In this document: positions 12,253 through 25,100 of the stretch, piece after piece
Position numbering within the stretch: position 1 is the first letter of the stretch
Layout: every line of letters starts with the position of its first letter
Assembly: GCA_013365325.1 (NCBI GenBank)
Contig: JABVXV010000057.1
Coordinates: forward strand, 124,001 to 188,000
Source: Dipetalonema caudispina
Lineage: Eukaryota; Nematoda; Chromadorea; Rhabditida; Onchocercidae
DNA length: 64,000 nt
Reading direction: 5' to 3'
Notes under the pieces: model-generated
Told to the model about the DNA's origin: nothing
The model's input: only the letters and a program-made list of their open reading frames with translations
Database searches by the model: none
Position numbers and translations under genes: made by a program

Positions 12253-15200
12253 GGCTTTGTAATTCGATATATTTGTCTTGAAAAGAAAGGAACAAACCCT
12301 GGGCTTATTGTTGATGTTTATGAAGTTTTGTACTTTTTGACTTTAGTCTATCTCCCCTATGACTTTCGGTTATGAGTTATTTTTCCTCTTACAGCTTTTT
12401 GCTAATATCGTTTGTATACAAATTTCTTATAGTCGTATTTAAAAATTTGTCTCATTTCTAGATGAATTTGATACCGAATAGTTTTTTCTTTCCATTGCAT
12501 AATATCATGGTCATTTATTTTGAAAAGGTACTGAAAAGTTACTGTGAATTTCCATGTTAATTCGGGAGTTTCTCAAAGTTTTAGAGTAATTTCACATTTT
12601 TCGTTGTTCAAGAATCTTGAAGATATTCATGAACTGGGATTCTGAAATCTTTTCAGGTTATCAATAAATTCATTACTTCTATTTCTTGCTACTTTCTTTT
12701 CAAATTTTGGTTTGTACGCTACGCACACAATTCACCGCGAGCACCGTATTCAACAGTCAAAGAAATGCATTGCCAGTTCACACCTGCTAATTTGACTTGT
12801 ACAGTTTTTTTTTTTTCTTTTTATTGTTTTTTCCATATGCTAATTACTTTTTTCTCTTGTATTTCTTTCAATATTGCAATTTTTTCTGCTTCTTTAGGAA
12901 TTGCATTGGCATGTTTGTAAAAGGTGCTTATTTGTAACGCATTTGCTGTGCATATAAGAAATTTTATTTTTATCCATTTACTTAAATTTCTTGTTTGCCA
13001 AGCAAATCGGTTTCGATAAGGCCGCTGATTGTCGCATTCGTCACTTTATTAATTTTAGAATTTTTTTTTTTTCTGTTATGAACAACAATTTTTGCTATCG
13101 CAGCTGCTAATGACGACAAACTGTTAGATTGTTTGGAATTTAGTTTATTCGCATAACTTTGCATATAATTATTTGGAACCGCTTTTTTGGGATTTGTCCG
13201 TCGATAAAGTTGGTTGCGAAACTTCCCATTATTTTTTGGAATTGTGGAAATTCAGAAAATCTCCTGTTAAAGGAAAGCGATTCCTTTTTTCGCTTATAAA
13301 TTCTTTTGCATAATTTATCAATGCTTATTGCATATACACCTTCCATGCACCCATACACGTACACTTTTCAATTATTGTTACTGCTATGATTTACCACTTC
13401 ACTAGTTGTTTGTGAAATATTGATATATTCTTATTCTTTTTCAGTTTTATGTCAGCTTGTTTGATTCATTACATTATCGAGCAATTTTAGCAGGATTTAC
13501 TCTTTTTTTTTTTCTTTTTTTTTTGGAACTCTTTTAAATGAAAATTTTTGCTTAATGCAGTAATTACTGCACTTTTTCAACCACACTTCGTGTGTCGTAC
13601 ATTCAAGAATATTCTTTTTTTTGCATCATTTATATGAGCAGACATATATATATATACGGTACAAACATACACACACATCCATACCACCGTTCTTTATCAC
13701 AAATTTGATTGTATCAACCGAATTTACTCATTTATGGGAAATAAAAGATGTATATTTTGACAGGTAGCAGTGTTTTGTGAGCATGTTCAACTGCTAAAAA
13801 AACTTATACACACTACAGTTTAACTACAAGACAGATACGGTAATTGTAATTTTGTTCGTCCTGAAATTTATCCGAAAATTTCCATTGCTGAAATATGGAA
13901 CATCCTTCATTTTGTACATTTCAAGTTGTTCTTCATTCTTAAAATAGATTGACTTTGCTGCTTCAAATTCTCGAAACTCGATAAAGAGTGTTGAAAATGG
14001 TCGTCATAAGTTTTAGTCAAAATCAGCAAATTGTTTTGAAAAATGTTTTCAATAGAGACAAATGTGAAGGATTCTGGAATTAATTCATGATGGAAATTTT
14101 CTACACTATCTAGGTTGTTTGCTTAAACAAACAAACACTCGAAATGAAATCTCTATTTAAACCCTACTGTCACATTCCTGCATAACTAAGTTATGCTTTA
14201 ATTAATTGATTGATCCTCATAAATGCTTTTAATTTATTCATTACACCCAGCAATTCTAATATACCAAAAAGTATTCCGAGATTTCAAAGCTCTCATCCGA
14301 TTTATCTCATACCAGTCAATGAAATTTGTCAAAAGTGAACGGAAATGATTGTACAGTTTGTATTAGCAACCGGAAAAGGCGAATGCATCACAGTTCATTT
14401 GTTCCATCCAATGTTGCTGAGATTCGAATTATTTATCGATATTTTGGCATAGAAAGCAAACAATGCAATATCGAAATGGAAAGGAATTGATCGTTTGGAT
14501 AAAATTAAATTTCAGCAAAAACAGTTGAAACCTTCACTTCTTGTCTTTGTATCCTATTTATTTCCTAGCAAGGAAGTCCTTTCTCAATTTGTTATTTATC
14601 GATAACGATTATGCTCACTGATATGATATCACTCTTTTTCAAATCACTAGGAGTTACTTGCTAGGAGCAGTTTTTTCTTTTTAAATTCATTTAAATTGGA
14701 TTTTTCTGAGCTAGTAATATTTAATTTCTTTGTCTTAATTAAGTAATTTTCCTAGAAAAATCCTTCAAATTAAGTTTTTGGGGAAAATAAATGGAATTTT
14801 GTGAAGTTTATCTTGTTACGCAAGTCATATTGTATAAAATCAATATTTTTGTTTAAATAACAACTACTAAAATAACGGAGCAAAAATCATTCATGTGAAA
14901 AACTGATCATTGATGGAGGTAACCTAAATTTCTTGATAAAAAAATTTTCAAATTACTGAACGGATAAATGAGTAAATTGAGTGGTAAAGGAAGAAAAACC
15001 AGAAACAATAAATAAGATAAAGGGGGAGATAAAGGAGAAAATAAGTCCTGCGTTAAAAAACTTTAAAATCGCAATTTTTCTACTATATCTTAACTTCCAA
15101 ACATGTTTTTATCATAATTTCGCAATTATTTAGCTTATCTTTTCAAAGTTTTTGAAAGTTAACTTTCAAGAATTTATGAATAGTTCGTTTCTTACATCAA

Positions 15201-18200
15201 TTTCCAATCTACGAAGAAAGATGGGAAATACATGGATGTAAAATGATCGATGATTATTTTTTCCTTCTTTTTTCTCCTACACCACTTTCTGGGATATTTC
15301 TATTATTAGCTTTTTTTATTATTATGCTTGCTTATTCATGTAGGATATCATTATTACAACCAGAAACTTTTTTAAAATGTTCAATTTGTTAAACAGATAA
15401 TGAAATTCAGTTTGGTGTTTAACCATTTTACAAGGATATATCATTTTAGCCCATAGCATTTTCCATTTCAATCTTCGGTAACTTGTAATTCTGAAATGCT
15501 ACAGGATAAACGTAAGTAATTGGTGCTGGATAAGAGGATGCTTTTCAACAAGTTAGGAAATCTGTCAAAATATCATCATCGAGTCTTTTTTTTAGACAAG
15601 GAATTTTTCGTGGCTGATCTGACATGTTAAAAGTGTTAACGTTGAATATCATGGAAACATATTATGTTTGCAAAAATAATGAATTTTAAGAAATTTTAGA
15701 TTTCAGATGTAAATATATACTAATTAGAAGTCTTCTGTAGTGTCTTCTAGGAGAATATACAGAAATGAAAGAATAAATGGGAATAGAAGTACTTTTTGAC
15801 CTTTCTTGGCTTATTAGTTGTTAAACAAATAATTCTCATTTGATTATTTTTGTAATTTTTTTATTTTAATACCTTTAACTGCTTATTGTTATTGCACTAT
15901 GTTTGTAGTGTAAAAATAAAATTGAAATATTAATGTCCTCAGCGGAATCTTTAATTCCAAGGAATCACTTTGGTTCGTCCTGCAATAAAGATTCTTCACC
16001 CTTCAAATTTTTAGCTTCTTTCATGATCTAAGTTTAAGCACTGAAGTTCTGAAATTTTTTGCTGAAAATATTTAGTGAACTCAATCATGAAATTATTTTT
16101 TCAATTATAAAAATCATGAATAACCGTGAACAACTTATGAGTACTACATAAATGTAGGATACGGTAATGTACGCATCATATTATTATAAGAATGCGATAC
16201 GAAATAGGTAATAATTAATAGTAATCTAATATGTAACAATGGTTAATTTTACGCTAGTTGTATATTTTTATCATTTATTACTTAACTTCAAGATCAATTA
16301 AACGGAATTTCTGCTTTTTCTTCATTTTCGCACATAATCCAAGCATTTTTGCAGTATTACTAATGCAACGATATTTTTGGTTTAATTGTCCCTTAAAATA
16401 TCCCTTAAAATCTACAACGAGCAATTTGAAGAAATAAATGAATATTATTAATTTTCTTCCTGAACAGCCGTTGAAATATGAGACCCACTCAATTTAATTA
16501 CCGTAAACAATATATTTCAGATTCCAATTATTCTTAAAAACGCGAATTCACTTGAAAACGATATATTGCATTTGAAAAAAATAATTACATTAATAATTTT
16601 GATCATACAATAATTGCTGGTTAAAATGGGTAATCTATTATAGTTCATTGAAATCCCAATTTGAATTTATCACAAACTCATTTAATTTATTTTTTCTCCA
16701 TTTAATCTCGCCATCGTATCATTAAAATCTCTTTCAATAAATGAGTGAGTAAAATGGAAGGTACAAGATAAAAATAGATTTCCTTTAATAATATTCTTAC
16801 TACAGCATATAATTAACTTTCTGTTCAGAAGTGTTGCTCAAAAGATGTCTCGAAATTGAGCCCAAAACATGAATTTAATTTCGATAAACCTAGCATTATC
16901 CGAAAATGGATTACAATGCTACCATAATTTGCAGAAGTTCTATATAATAGAATTCTTACAGATATATTAGATTAGAATGTATGAATAATTGACTACATTT
17001 AGATTTCTGAAACATCTGGGACAACTTTTTAAAAGTTACGATTTTTTTAAGAACTACAACCTTTCATTTATACTACTTGTTTGTGAGGAAATTCCCACAT
17101 ACTCTTTCGACATTGTTCTTTTTTTTTATTTTCTGATGTAGCAGAAATTGGATAATTAATTTCAATAATCAATTTACATAGGATAAATAAGCTATTACCC
17201 AATATAGAAGACGATAAAAGTAATGGCTTAGTAAATAATGATAGCAATTAGTTACGATTCTTTCTTTTATCACACATTTTTATCTATAAACAAATTTCAA
17301 TTTCGCTATTGCTAATTTGATTAATTTTTCTTTTACAGCTCCTTGATGAGTAATATATCACTTATGGCTTAATCTTAGAGTATACAGTCTATCGTAAGCT
17401 ATCAATTAAAGTAGTGTTTTTTGTCTTCATATTTTATTTATCATTTCATTTCCTGTAATAAACGATGAATTTCATGAATGTGTATCACATGGTAGCATTT
17501 AGTAATAACGATGATAATGGTTCTCGTAATCATAATATAGACTAGTATTTGCTACTTTGATAACAATAACATTATTTTTATTGCGGAAGTTAAATTGAGG
17601 AAAATTCATAGAATTTTTAGATCCTAACTCCTCTATGAACTGAATAGTTTAATAGTTGAAAAATTACAAACTTCCTTCAAGCCTTGAATTTTATTTCGCA
17701 CTTGATACTACAGATTAGTTTAATTTCACTGATTCGGTCCTTAGACCTATATTAGCCAGCTGGCAACCATCCTAATTTATCTTTTCTGCAGTTATCGCTT
17801 CATCAGAATTTGATGGGATTTTTCTACAACTAATTCGATATAAATAATTTCGATTTAGCTCGACTTAAGTAGATTCTACGGATTTCATCGGTATTATCTC
17901 TCGTAGATATTCAATTTCAGTTTAAATTACATCCCTAAACTGAATGGAAAAACTTTATTTTAGACTTTCAAATTAGAACGTACATCATCAGCCCTTTTCA
18001 AGTCATTTTCAGGCATAATTTTTGCAAAAAAAAAAAAACCCTTAAATTGGAAAATAATAAATCGCGAAATGGTACATTGAAAATATACTTTTTCCTATAA
18101 GATAGAATTTTTAATTGTTCACTTCAAAAATTGATTGAAAAATATGAAATCAGCAAATTTTAAATCTAAAATCTTTTTGCACTCTTTTTAGAAGATGAAC

Positions 18201-19559
18201 CTACAAATATCTAGAAAACAAGTATTATTCATGTCATACATATTTCAGAGCACATATTTCCTGCAGATTTGAATTTTAATTGTTTTAAAATAGATTTCTC
18301 AAACATCTTGTTCCAGTTCTTCTGAAGCAAAGGAAAAAATTGAAAATTGGAGTGGATGAAAGTTTTTTTGCCCGAAATTTCTGCAGAATCTGAGAAACTC
18401 CTTTTGGAATTTGGTCTGGTCGGACTGCAAATATTTATGTTGGAAGAATTGGCCTTCAGTAACATCTACCAAGTCAATCAATATAATTTCATCAAGAAAT
18501 ATCAAGAAATACTAACACTTAGAAAGCTTCAAGAGATTCATATAACACAGAAATATTTAAATGTTCTACACTTCTCAGTAATAGTCTCTAAAAGTGGTAA
18601 GAAGAATATTTATTTAGTAAAATTTCCAAAAGAAAAAATTGCAAAATAACAAAAGCAAAGCGAAATAGAAATTAATATTCATTTTTTGTAGGAGAAATTA
18701 TTATCATTTGGCATGCGTTATTTTATGAAATTCAAATGGAAGAAGCTTTAAACGATTGATTTTCTATTCAAATTAAGTTTTCATTTGTACATGTTTTCTG
18801 AAATGATTTTTTGAAAATGTTTTTACTGTCTATTTATTTGGTCTATCTAAGTGAAGGGAGATTTTTTAAATGAAAAAGAAATTGATAAGAATGAATATTG
18901 TGAATGTAAATCTTTCAGGCCCACAATTATCGATAGATTTTGTTACAACAGAGGTTATTTCATTTGTTGCTGAAAATCTTTCAAGTATAAAATATGTAGC
19001 TGGAAGAAATTAAAATTATAATATCAATTTTTAGTACCAATCAATAAAATTTAAAACATTTGATAGTAATAAAATGGATTAGACCGTATCAACTTTATCA
19101 TATTTATTTTATTAGTTTTTTAAACATTGTAGACAAAAAAAGAAAGAATCACACAACATTCATTCCTGTACTAATTGCTTCTATTCAACAAATCTTTTGT
19201 TGCTTAGATAGGCTAAATAAGTAATCAGAAGGCATTAAGGCATTTTCAAAATGTTACATCAGAAAATATGCACGAACAAAAATTCAACTTGAATAGATTA
19301 TTGTTCTATGCGTGTACAGTCTCTCTGATCGTAATCGGTAAAAGTTCTGAAAAAGTTGTTAAGATTCTGAGGGATAGGATTCCTTCAGCATTCTGAATTT
19401 GACTACATCGTAAAAAAGGAGATGAATGAATGTATTGAATAGAAAGAAATGAAATAGCAACATTTTAGTCTATATGAAATTTGCCAAGATCAAGCAACAC
19501 AGATGCTTTCAAGAATGTAGTAATTCTTGAAGTAAGGAAAGATTAGAAAACAAATGAAG

Positions 19560-20140
19560 GAATTGGTTTTGATAACCATTCATGCTACTCCTCAAAACTA
19601 TCTCTTACAGTGGATTTTTTGTCTCTCATCGTTTCTGGTTTCTACAATAAGTTTGCAACAAATTTGGAAAATGAAATAACTAAGAAATCAATCTACATAT
19701 TAATATGTAAAGATTTCAATGCAACTTAGGAAGGCTGGAAGAAATGATGCGACAAAAAATATTGATGGAGAAGAGAATTAAGATTGATAAAAGTTACTTT
19801 ATAATAAAACAAAAGTAGAGGATCTTGAATAGAACAACTTCAAATCGACTAATTGGCAATCACGATACCATGTATCGGAAGATTTTTGTACAGTGGAATG
19901 ATTATCTCGTATCCGCATAAGAATTATCTACACGATAACGTGCATTTCTATCTGCAAATTTAAAGTACAGTCGAAAGAAAGTTGAAATGTATCAAACGTG
20001 AAAAGATGATGCGGAAAAACGATTACACTGAACTCCGACATATTATTGAAAAAGAATAAAATCATTAAAAAATTGAATGGACAGTCGAGATGGTGATTAA
20101 GAAGACACTAAATTAATGCATGCCATGTTATCACTGGATG
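19560..20140 (+). mobile_element. Decayed non-LTR retrotransposon (RTE-like) endonuclease fragment
   Basis: No intact frame remains. A conceptual + strand reading from 19640 (TTC) gives FYNKFATNLENEITKKS followed by YILICKDFNA, resembling the RTE endonuclease block FY.ELE..I...KSFYK.VVGDFNA. About 200 bases on, around 19928-19990, the reading STR*RAFLSANLKYSRKK resembles the C-terminal endonuclease motif SDHR..RAK..(F/Y)SRK. Stops interrupt throughout, so it is inactive. The order and spacing of the two motifs are right for the domain; the assignment to RTE rather than another LINE clade is inference. Confidence 0.45.
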
Positions 20141-21312
20141 ATAACTAACCTTTACTATCATTTCCATCAATATTGATCACTGTTTAGTTGTATCATCAAA
20201 AAAAAAGCAAAATTCCTTTAAAAAAAAAAAAAAAAAATAATATGTGGTGAAAATTTCGCGATGCGAGCAATTCGTTCTAATAGAAATATTTACTAGCAAG
20301 AAATAAATTTTACATAGTAAACGAAGTTTCTCAAATATTTTCATGAAAACTACGGAATACAGTAAATTAATCTGTGCTCCCTTTGTTTTATTTCCTAATA
20401 TTTATAACAAATTCACTTCAGTGGAAGTCCTGATGAATTGAAATTACAGGAGAAAACGAAATTCCAAAGGGAACAGACTAAATTGGAAATTCTTTGGTGC
20501 AAATGTTTCTCAAAAAAAAAATGTAATGACTTGCAGATTCTTTAAATTTTCCTATCTGGTGATGTAATTTGTTCATCCAATCCTTTCCACCTTTCCCCGC
20601 CCAGAAGAAACTAATATTTCCAAGTTCTTTTTAAAATGTGGAAGTTAAAATTTACTGATTTTATGAAGCATTTTATATAGCATCGTTGGTATTTTTAAAC
20701 TTGAAATTTAAATTTAAATATCATCATGATTTCTAGGACATTAAAATATTCAACTCGTTGAGATGTGATTATACATTAAACATTAATTTTATTCTAGACT
20801 TATCTATTATAAACTAATTTCATAGTTATCTTCCAATTATGCTAACAACCACCTGTCACAATTCATTCTTAGCATTTGTTTCTTTTTTAAATTTATTTTA
20901 AATTTTAGGATATTTTAGCATTGTTTGTTTATTGCTTTTTTACAAATCTGATGATAATATTTGTAATCAAATTTAATTGTCCAAAGGAAAAAAAGCATTT
21001 ATCTCATTTTCCGCTTAATTAAAAACGTTTTTGTTTGGAAAGATTAACTTTTGTGATTTCAGAAAACTTCGTTGTATTTCTCGCTTAAACATTTTTTTTT
21101 ATAAACTATTTGCAATTAGTATTATTTTCGCGAAGCTGAACGTATTTTGTTTCTAATTTTTCTTTTGTCGTTAAATTGATATATGTAAATATATATTTAT
21201 TGCATGATAAATTAATGTTGAAAAAAAATCACAAACTTAACTATTACAGATCTACGCAAAAGTTTTCGAGTTTTCATATTAATGACCAGGAATAGCAGGA
21301 AGATAACAAATT

Positions 21313-22169
21313 ATGGTCATCATATTATTAACATATTCAAATGACCGATTTTTCGCCACTGCAATCTCAATGATTAGTTGTGGAGCAGTCATGATTACAA
21401 TTATTAAATCTTTAGTGCTGCTTTATCTATTTCTCTTATCATCTTTACTTTCTGTTCAAAATAATTTCGTCGTAAAATCTCAACATGTCCTTCGACATTT
21501 ACGACCTATTCGAAGTCAACGTTTCATTCAGAAATTCGAGCGTCAACGGAATTCACTCGTTAAAGTTTCAGCAAAGCCGGTATCACAACGATCAGTTGTA
21601 GATATCGCTCTGAAAAATGTTTATCAGGATAAGTTGGTACCGGAAGGCTTCCTACAGTTTTATTTCAAGGACATTCATTTATCCGATGTTCACGATTCTA
21701 ATATCGCCATCAATCAATTGGTGGCAAATAAACTAGATTGTACCATTGGATATGGCTTTGTTTATGTCTTAACATTGATAGCCCGAATGTCACCATACCG
21801 GAAAAACATCACAAACGATGGTATCCCAGTAATTACCACTGTTGGCTTAACGAGCAACCTGGATAACAGACATGAATATAAGTTATTAACTCAACTTATC
21901 AGCCCTTATAAAGTACTTACCAAAGCGATTCTAATGGTTTTTGATCGGATGAATTGGCTGAGAGTTGCATACGTTTTCCATGAACAACGATACGGTAGTG
22001 GTAATGTCAATATACCGTGTGGAGAATGTTACCTACAAATGGTATCACTTCAGATGTAACAATATGAAAGGTATTGAATGGATCACCAATTATTTTATGT
22101 TCAATGAGCTAAAATTCGATCGCATGCAAATGTTAGGCATTTTGATGAAAGCAAGCAAATTGAGTAACG
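21313..22169 (+). CDS. gcy-28: Distal alternative first exon of receptor guanylyl cyclase (apparent frameshift)
   Basis: This exon encodes an N-terminal hydrophobic leader (best start the third Met, 21391: MITIIKSLVLLYLFLLSSLL) and an ANF-receptor-type ligand-binding region. GIPVITTVGLTSNLDNRHEY here matches [20 protein letters not shown] in the proximal exon at 31598. The first frame stops at 22057-22059 after CGECYLQMVSLQM. The homologous continuation (CNNMKGIEWITNYFMF...SKLSN) is open in the next frame and ends at donor gtttgt after 22169 in phase 1, the same phase as the proximal exon, so it would join exon 40212 to read SNVIILCAS. Net gain of one base between about 22030 and 22059 explains the break. 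A 70-76 base intron ending at 22070 would also restore frame but would delete the conserved Cys. It may therefore be a sequence error, a broken exon or an odd intron. Confidence 0.65.
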
Positions 22170-25100
22170 GTTTGTGTTTTACTTTCTTGAAATCATAAAG
22201 TCTGTTCTTCTTATCAGTAACAAATATCTATCTTTTTTTTATAATTACCTTCAATTTAATATGAAATTAAATTGCATTTAATATTGATTAGCAATAGGTT
22301 TTTCTTTTATCACTTCTAATTACTACTCTTATGTAACTAATAGAATTAAGGTAGTTACATAATAAGTTCTTAACAAATCTAACTACTAATTAATGATGTT
22401 AATCAATGACAATTTCTCCTTCTGCACTGCAATGCTTATCTCTATGGTACAATATAACAATTACTACTAGAAAAGCAGAATAATTCGTAGATCAAGACTA
22501 TTAGAACTAAAATAATTACATAATAAATTTATATTAAGTCTAATTAATTAATGATCTATTTGAGCTAAACTAAAAATTGCCAGCCTGATGTAATTCAACT
22601 AAACAGCTAATTAATCTAACGTTTTTGTGCCAATGATTTATGAATTTTTGTTTCTGTTGTTGACTGGTAACTGTGCCTTTAGGAATTGTTGAGCTATGGG
22701 CGATTAAGTTTAGCAACAATCAATTATTTAATTTTAATTGAAACTTGTTCATGTTGTTTAATTACTAGTTGTTGTTCAAAGATTGGTGATACTTATCATA
22801 ATGGTTGAATAGCTATAATTTATTGACTTGTTTATAATATTTATTTGCTTATTAATATAACTTCCAATTATCAATTAACTTAAACCTTCAAGTAAATTTT
22901 TCCCTTCCAACCTCTCATAAATTTGTCAATTACCAACATATCGAAACTAGCTTTATCTTGATTAAAAGTGAAGCATTAATAATTCATAATAAAAGACTTT
23001 CTTTTGGAGTCGATTTAAGATGGTCGCATGTTTTAGAAATATTCTAGAAAAACTAAATATTCTTAATTGTTTTATTCAGTGAGATCGCTGCAACAAACAT
23101 TAAGCATAAAATTAAGTTTAAATGAGAATAGAAGAATTATAGCTATAGCTCATTGCTATTAAGTAGTCGTTGCACACACCTGTCGGAAATGGCTGTTTCA
23201 TTGCCGATTGAAATGTTTCTAAAAGTAATTTTTCCACTGAAATTCACTTTTCTCTTTTAAATTTGAAATATTAGAATTTATATTATTCAAACAATATTTC
23301 TCTTCTCCTTCTCTTCCTTTCATCATTTCCAAAAAAAAAAAAGCTTTTCATTTTCGTTTTCCTTTTTCGATTGTAGTTATTCATTAGTTAAGATATTTTT
23401 GTATCAAATATCAACAGTTTTATCTCAACCTAGAAGTTTCCTACATCAGATTTTATCATATCATTCTATTTTATTCATTAGTTTTTAAGTTTTGAAACCC
23501 TTTAAACAAAATAAAAGTAAATGATAGAGAGAGAGAAAGAGAGAAGTTACGTGAACATGAAAAGGAGTTAGGTAATTTTGCAACAGGTAAAAGTAGTACT
23601 GGTATACATTCTTTTCTCTTTGGTCATTTCTTTCACACTTTCATCTTCTCTCATTTTTATATTTGTGCATCTTTTAATTTATTCATTTTCTGATTCTTCA
23701 AAATTAATTAACACTTGAGTCAATGGTCAGTCATATTATTTGCGACAATTTTAAACGCACTTTTGACAGATTGATTCTCATTTGAAGCCATAAAATTGTC
23801 ATAAAAATCTTTTAAATACGATGACAAACATCTTTTCAGCCATCAATCGATGAAGAATTTTTTCACTTTTTCTTGCTCATTCTAACTAACTTTGCTGTGC
23901 TGCTGAAGATTTTTCAAAAAGTAATGGTTGCCTGTGCTGAAGTATTTGTCCCTTCAACCTTTTCACAACGATATTTTCATACTTATGTCAGTAAATGATG
24001 ACTTTTGAAATAAGTATCATTGTAGAATATACAAACCATAAAAGACTTCAAAAAAAAGGAAGCAAAAAGACTCGTTTTAATTATCTTGTAGTTTAATAAA
24101 TTTGTACTTGAGGGGAGAGGTGCATGCTAATTTAGTAGATGATATTTTACAAAAATGCAATTATCATGCATCATGCAGTGCAATCTTTGCTCCGCTCAAA
24201 AAAAGGAAAGAAAATGGAGAAATAGTTCATTTGGAAAGAAGTATCTGTTTGTTTTGCTTTTTTCTTCTTAAATTTAAGTTGCAAAAGTTGCACCCTAAAT
24301 TTGTTTGGTTTCTTGCATTCTTACTTCAAACTGATAAGCAGTTGTTAACCAACTTTTTGCTTCCAAGGAATTTGCAAAATAAAAATATTAGCTTTTTGCA
24401 AATTGAAATGAATTTTCAAATTCATTGCTCTTTCAATACCCAACATGTTCACATCCTTTCTTGAAAATTTAAAATGATGATAAAATTGGAAAAGATCACA
24501 GAGAGTTTCAGATATTATAAACAATAACTGCTCGGTCTTTATCTGCCGCTAGGTTTCACTATCAGCTAATTATTAATTCTACTGCTATTGAGAAAATTGA
24601 AATATTAGGAAGTTCAAGCTAAATTCATAGTCATTATTATTTAATTTTTTTAGCATATTTAAATTTATGGAACTTCCCAAAATTTGAAATATTCCAGAAT
24701 TTTTAGCTCTGCAGCTTGTCTTATTTGAATATTGAGAAATTGTGATGCCAGAAGAATAAATGAGAAAATTTTGCTTTTGACAGGCATCATTCTAATTTTG
24801 GTTTATTTTTGCTAAAGCTTTTATTCCAACTATTCTCTGAAGGGATTGCAAAGTTTTTTAATTCCACCAGAAAAGAGTAAATAATTGATATGATGTGAAG
24901 GAATTATTTGGAGTCACTTCAAAGAAACCATCATTTTCAATTTTCTCATTTTATTTTTTGAATTTTGCAATACTTTCAGAAAATCTATGATGAGAGGAGA
25001 GATTGAATATGAATTAAATAAAATTAGATATTTTCCACTTTATGCTCACTTATACTTCAAGAGGACAATATCATCCATACTAGTATTTCTTACAAATAAG

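Larger units (their letters stand above)
10836..21312. other. Long gene-poor region between mec-8 cluster and guanylyl cyclase locus
   Basis: About 10.5 kb of AT-rich sequence with no supported coding exon. It contains poly-T at 12226-12252, a short (AT)n near 13645-13657, and the decayed retrotransposon piece at 19.6-20.1 kb. The open frame at 18347-18649 (100 codons) has no recognisable motif or flanking splice logic and I treat it as chance. The 3' part probably includes promoter sequence for the distal first exon of the cyclase. Confidence 0.5.

Noticed and set aside
18347..18649. 100-codon + strand frame
   Set aside because: No motif, signal peptide or splice context; composition as expected for AT-rich chance frames.
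24102..24464. 120-codon + strand frame in the cyclase intron, possibly a third alternative exon
   Set aside because: No ectodomain motif and no phase-1 ending that would join 40212; Phe/Lys/Leu-rich chance composition.
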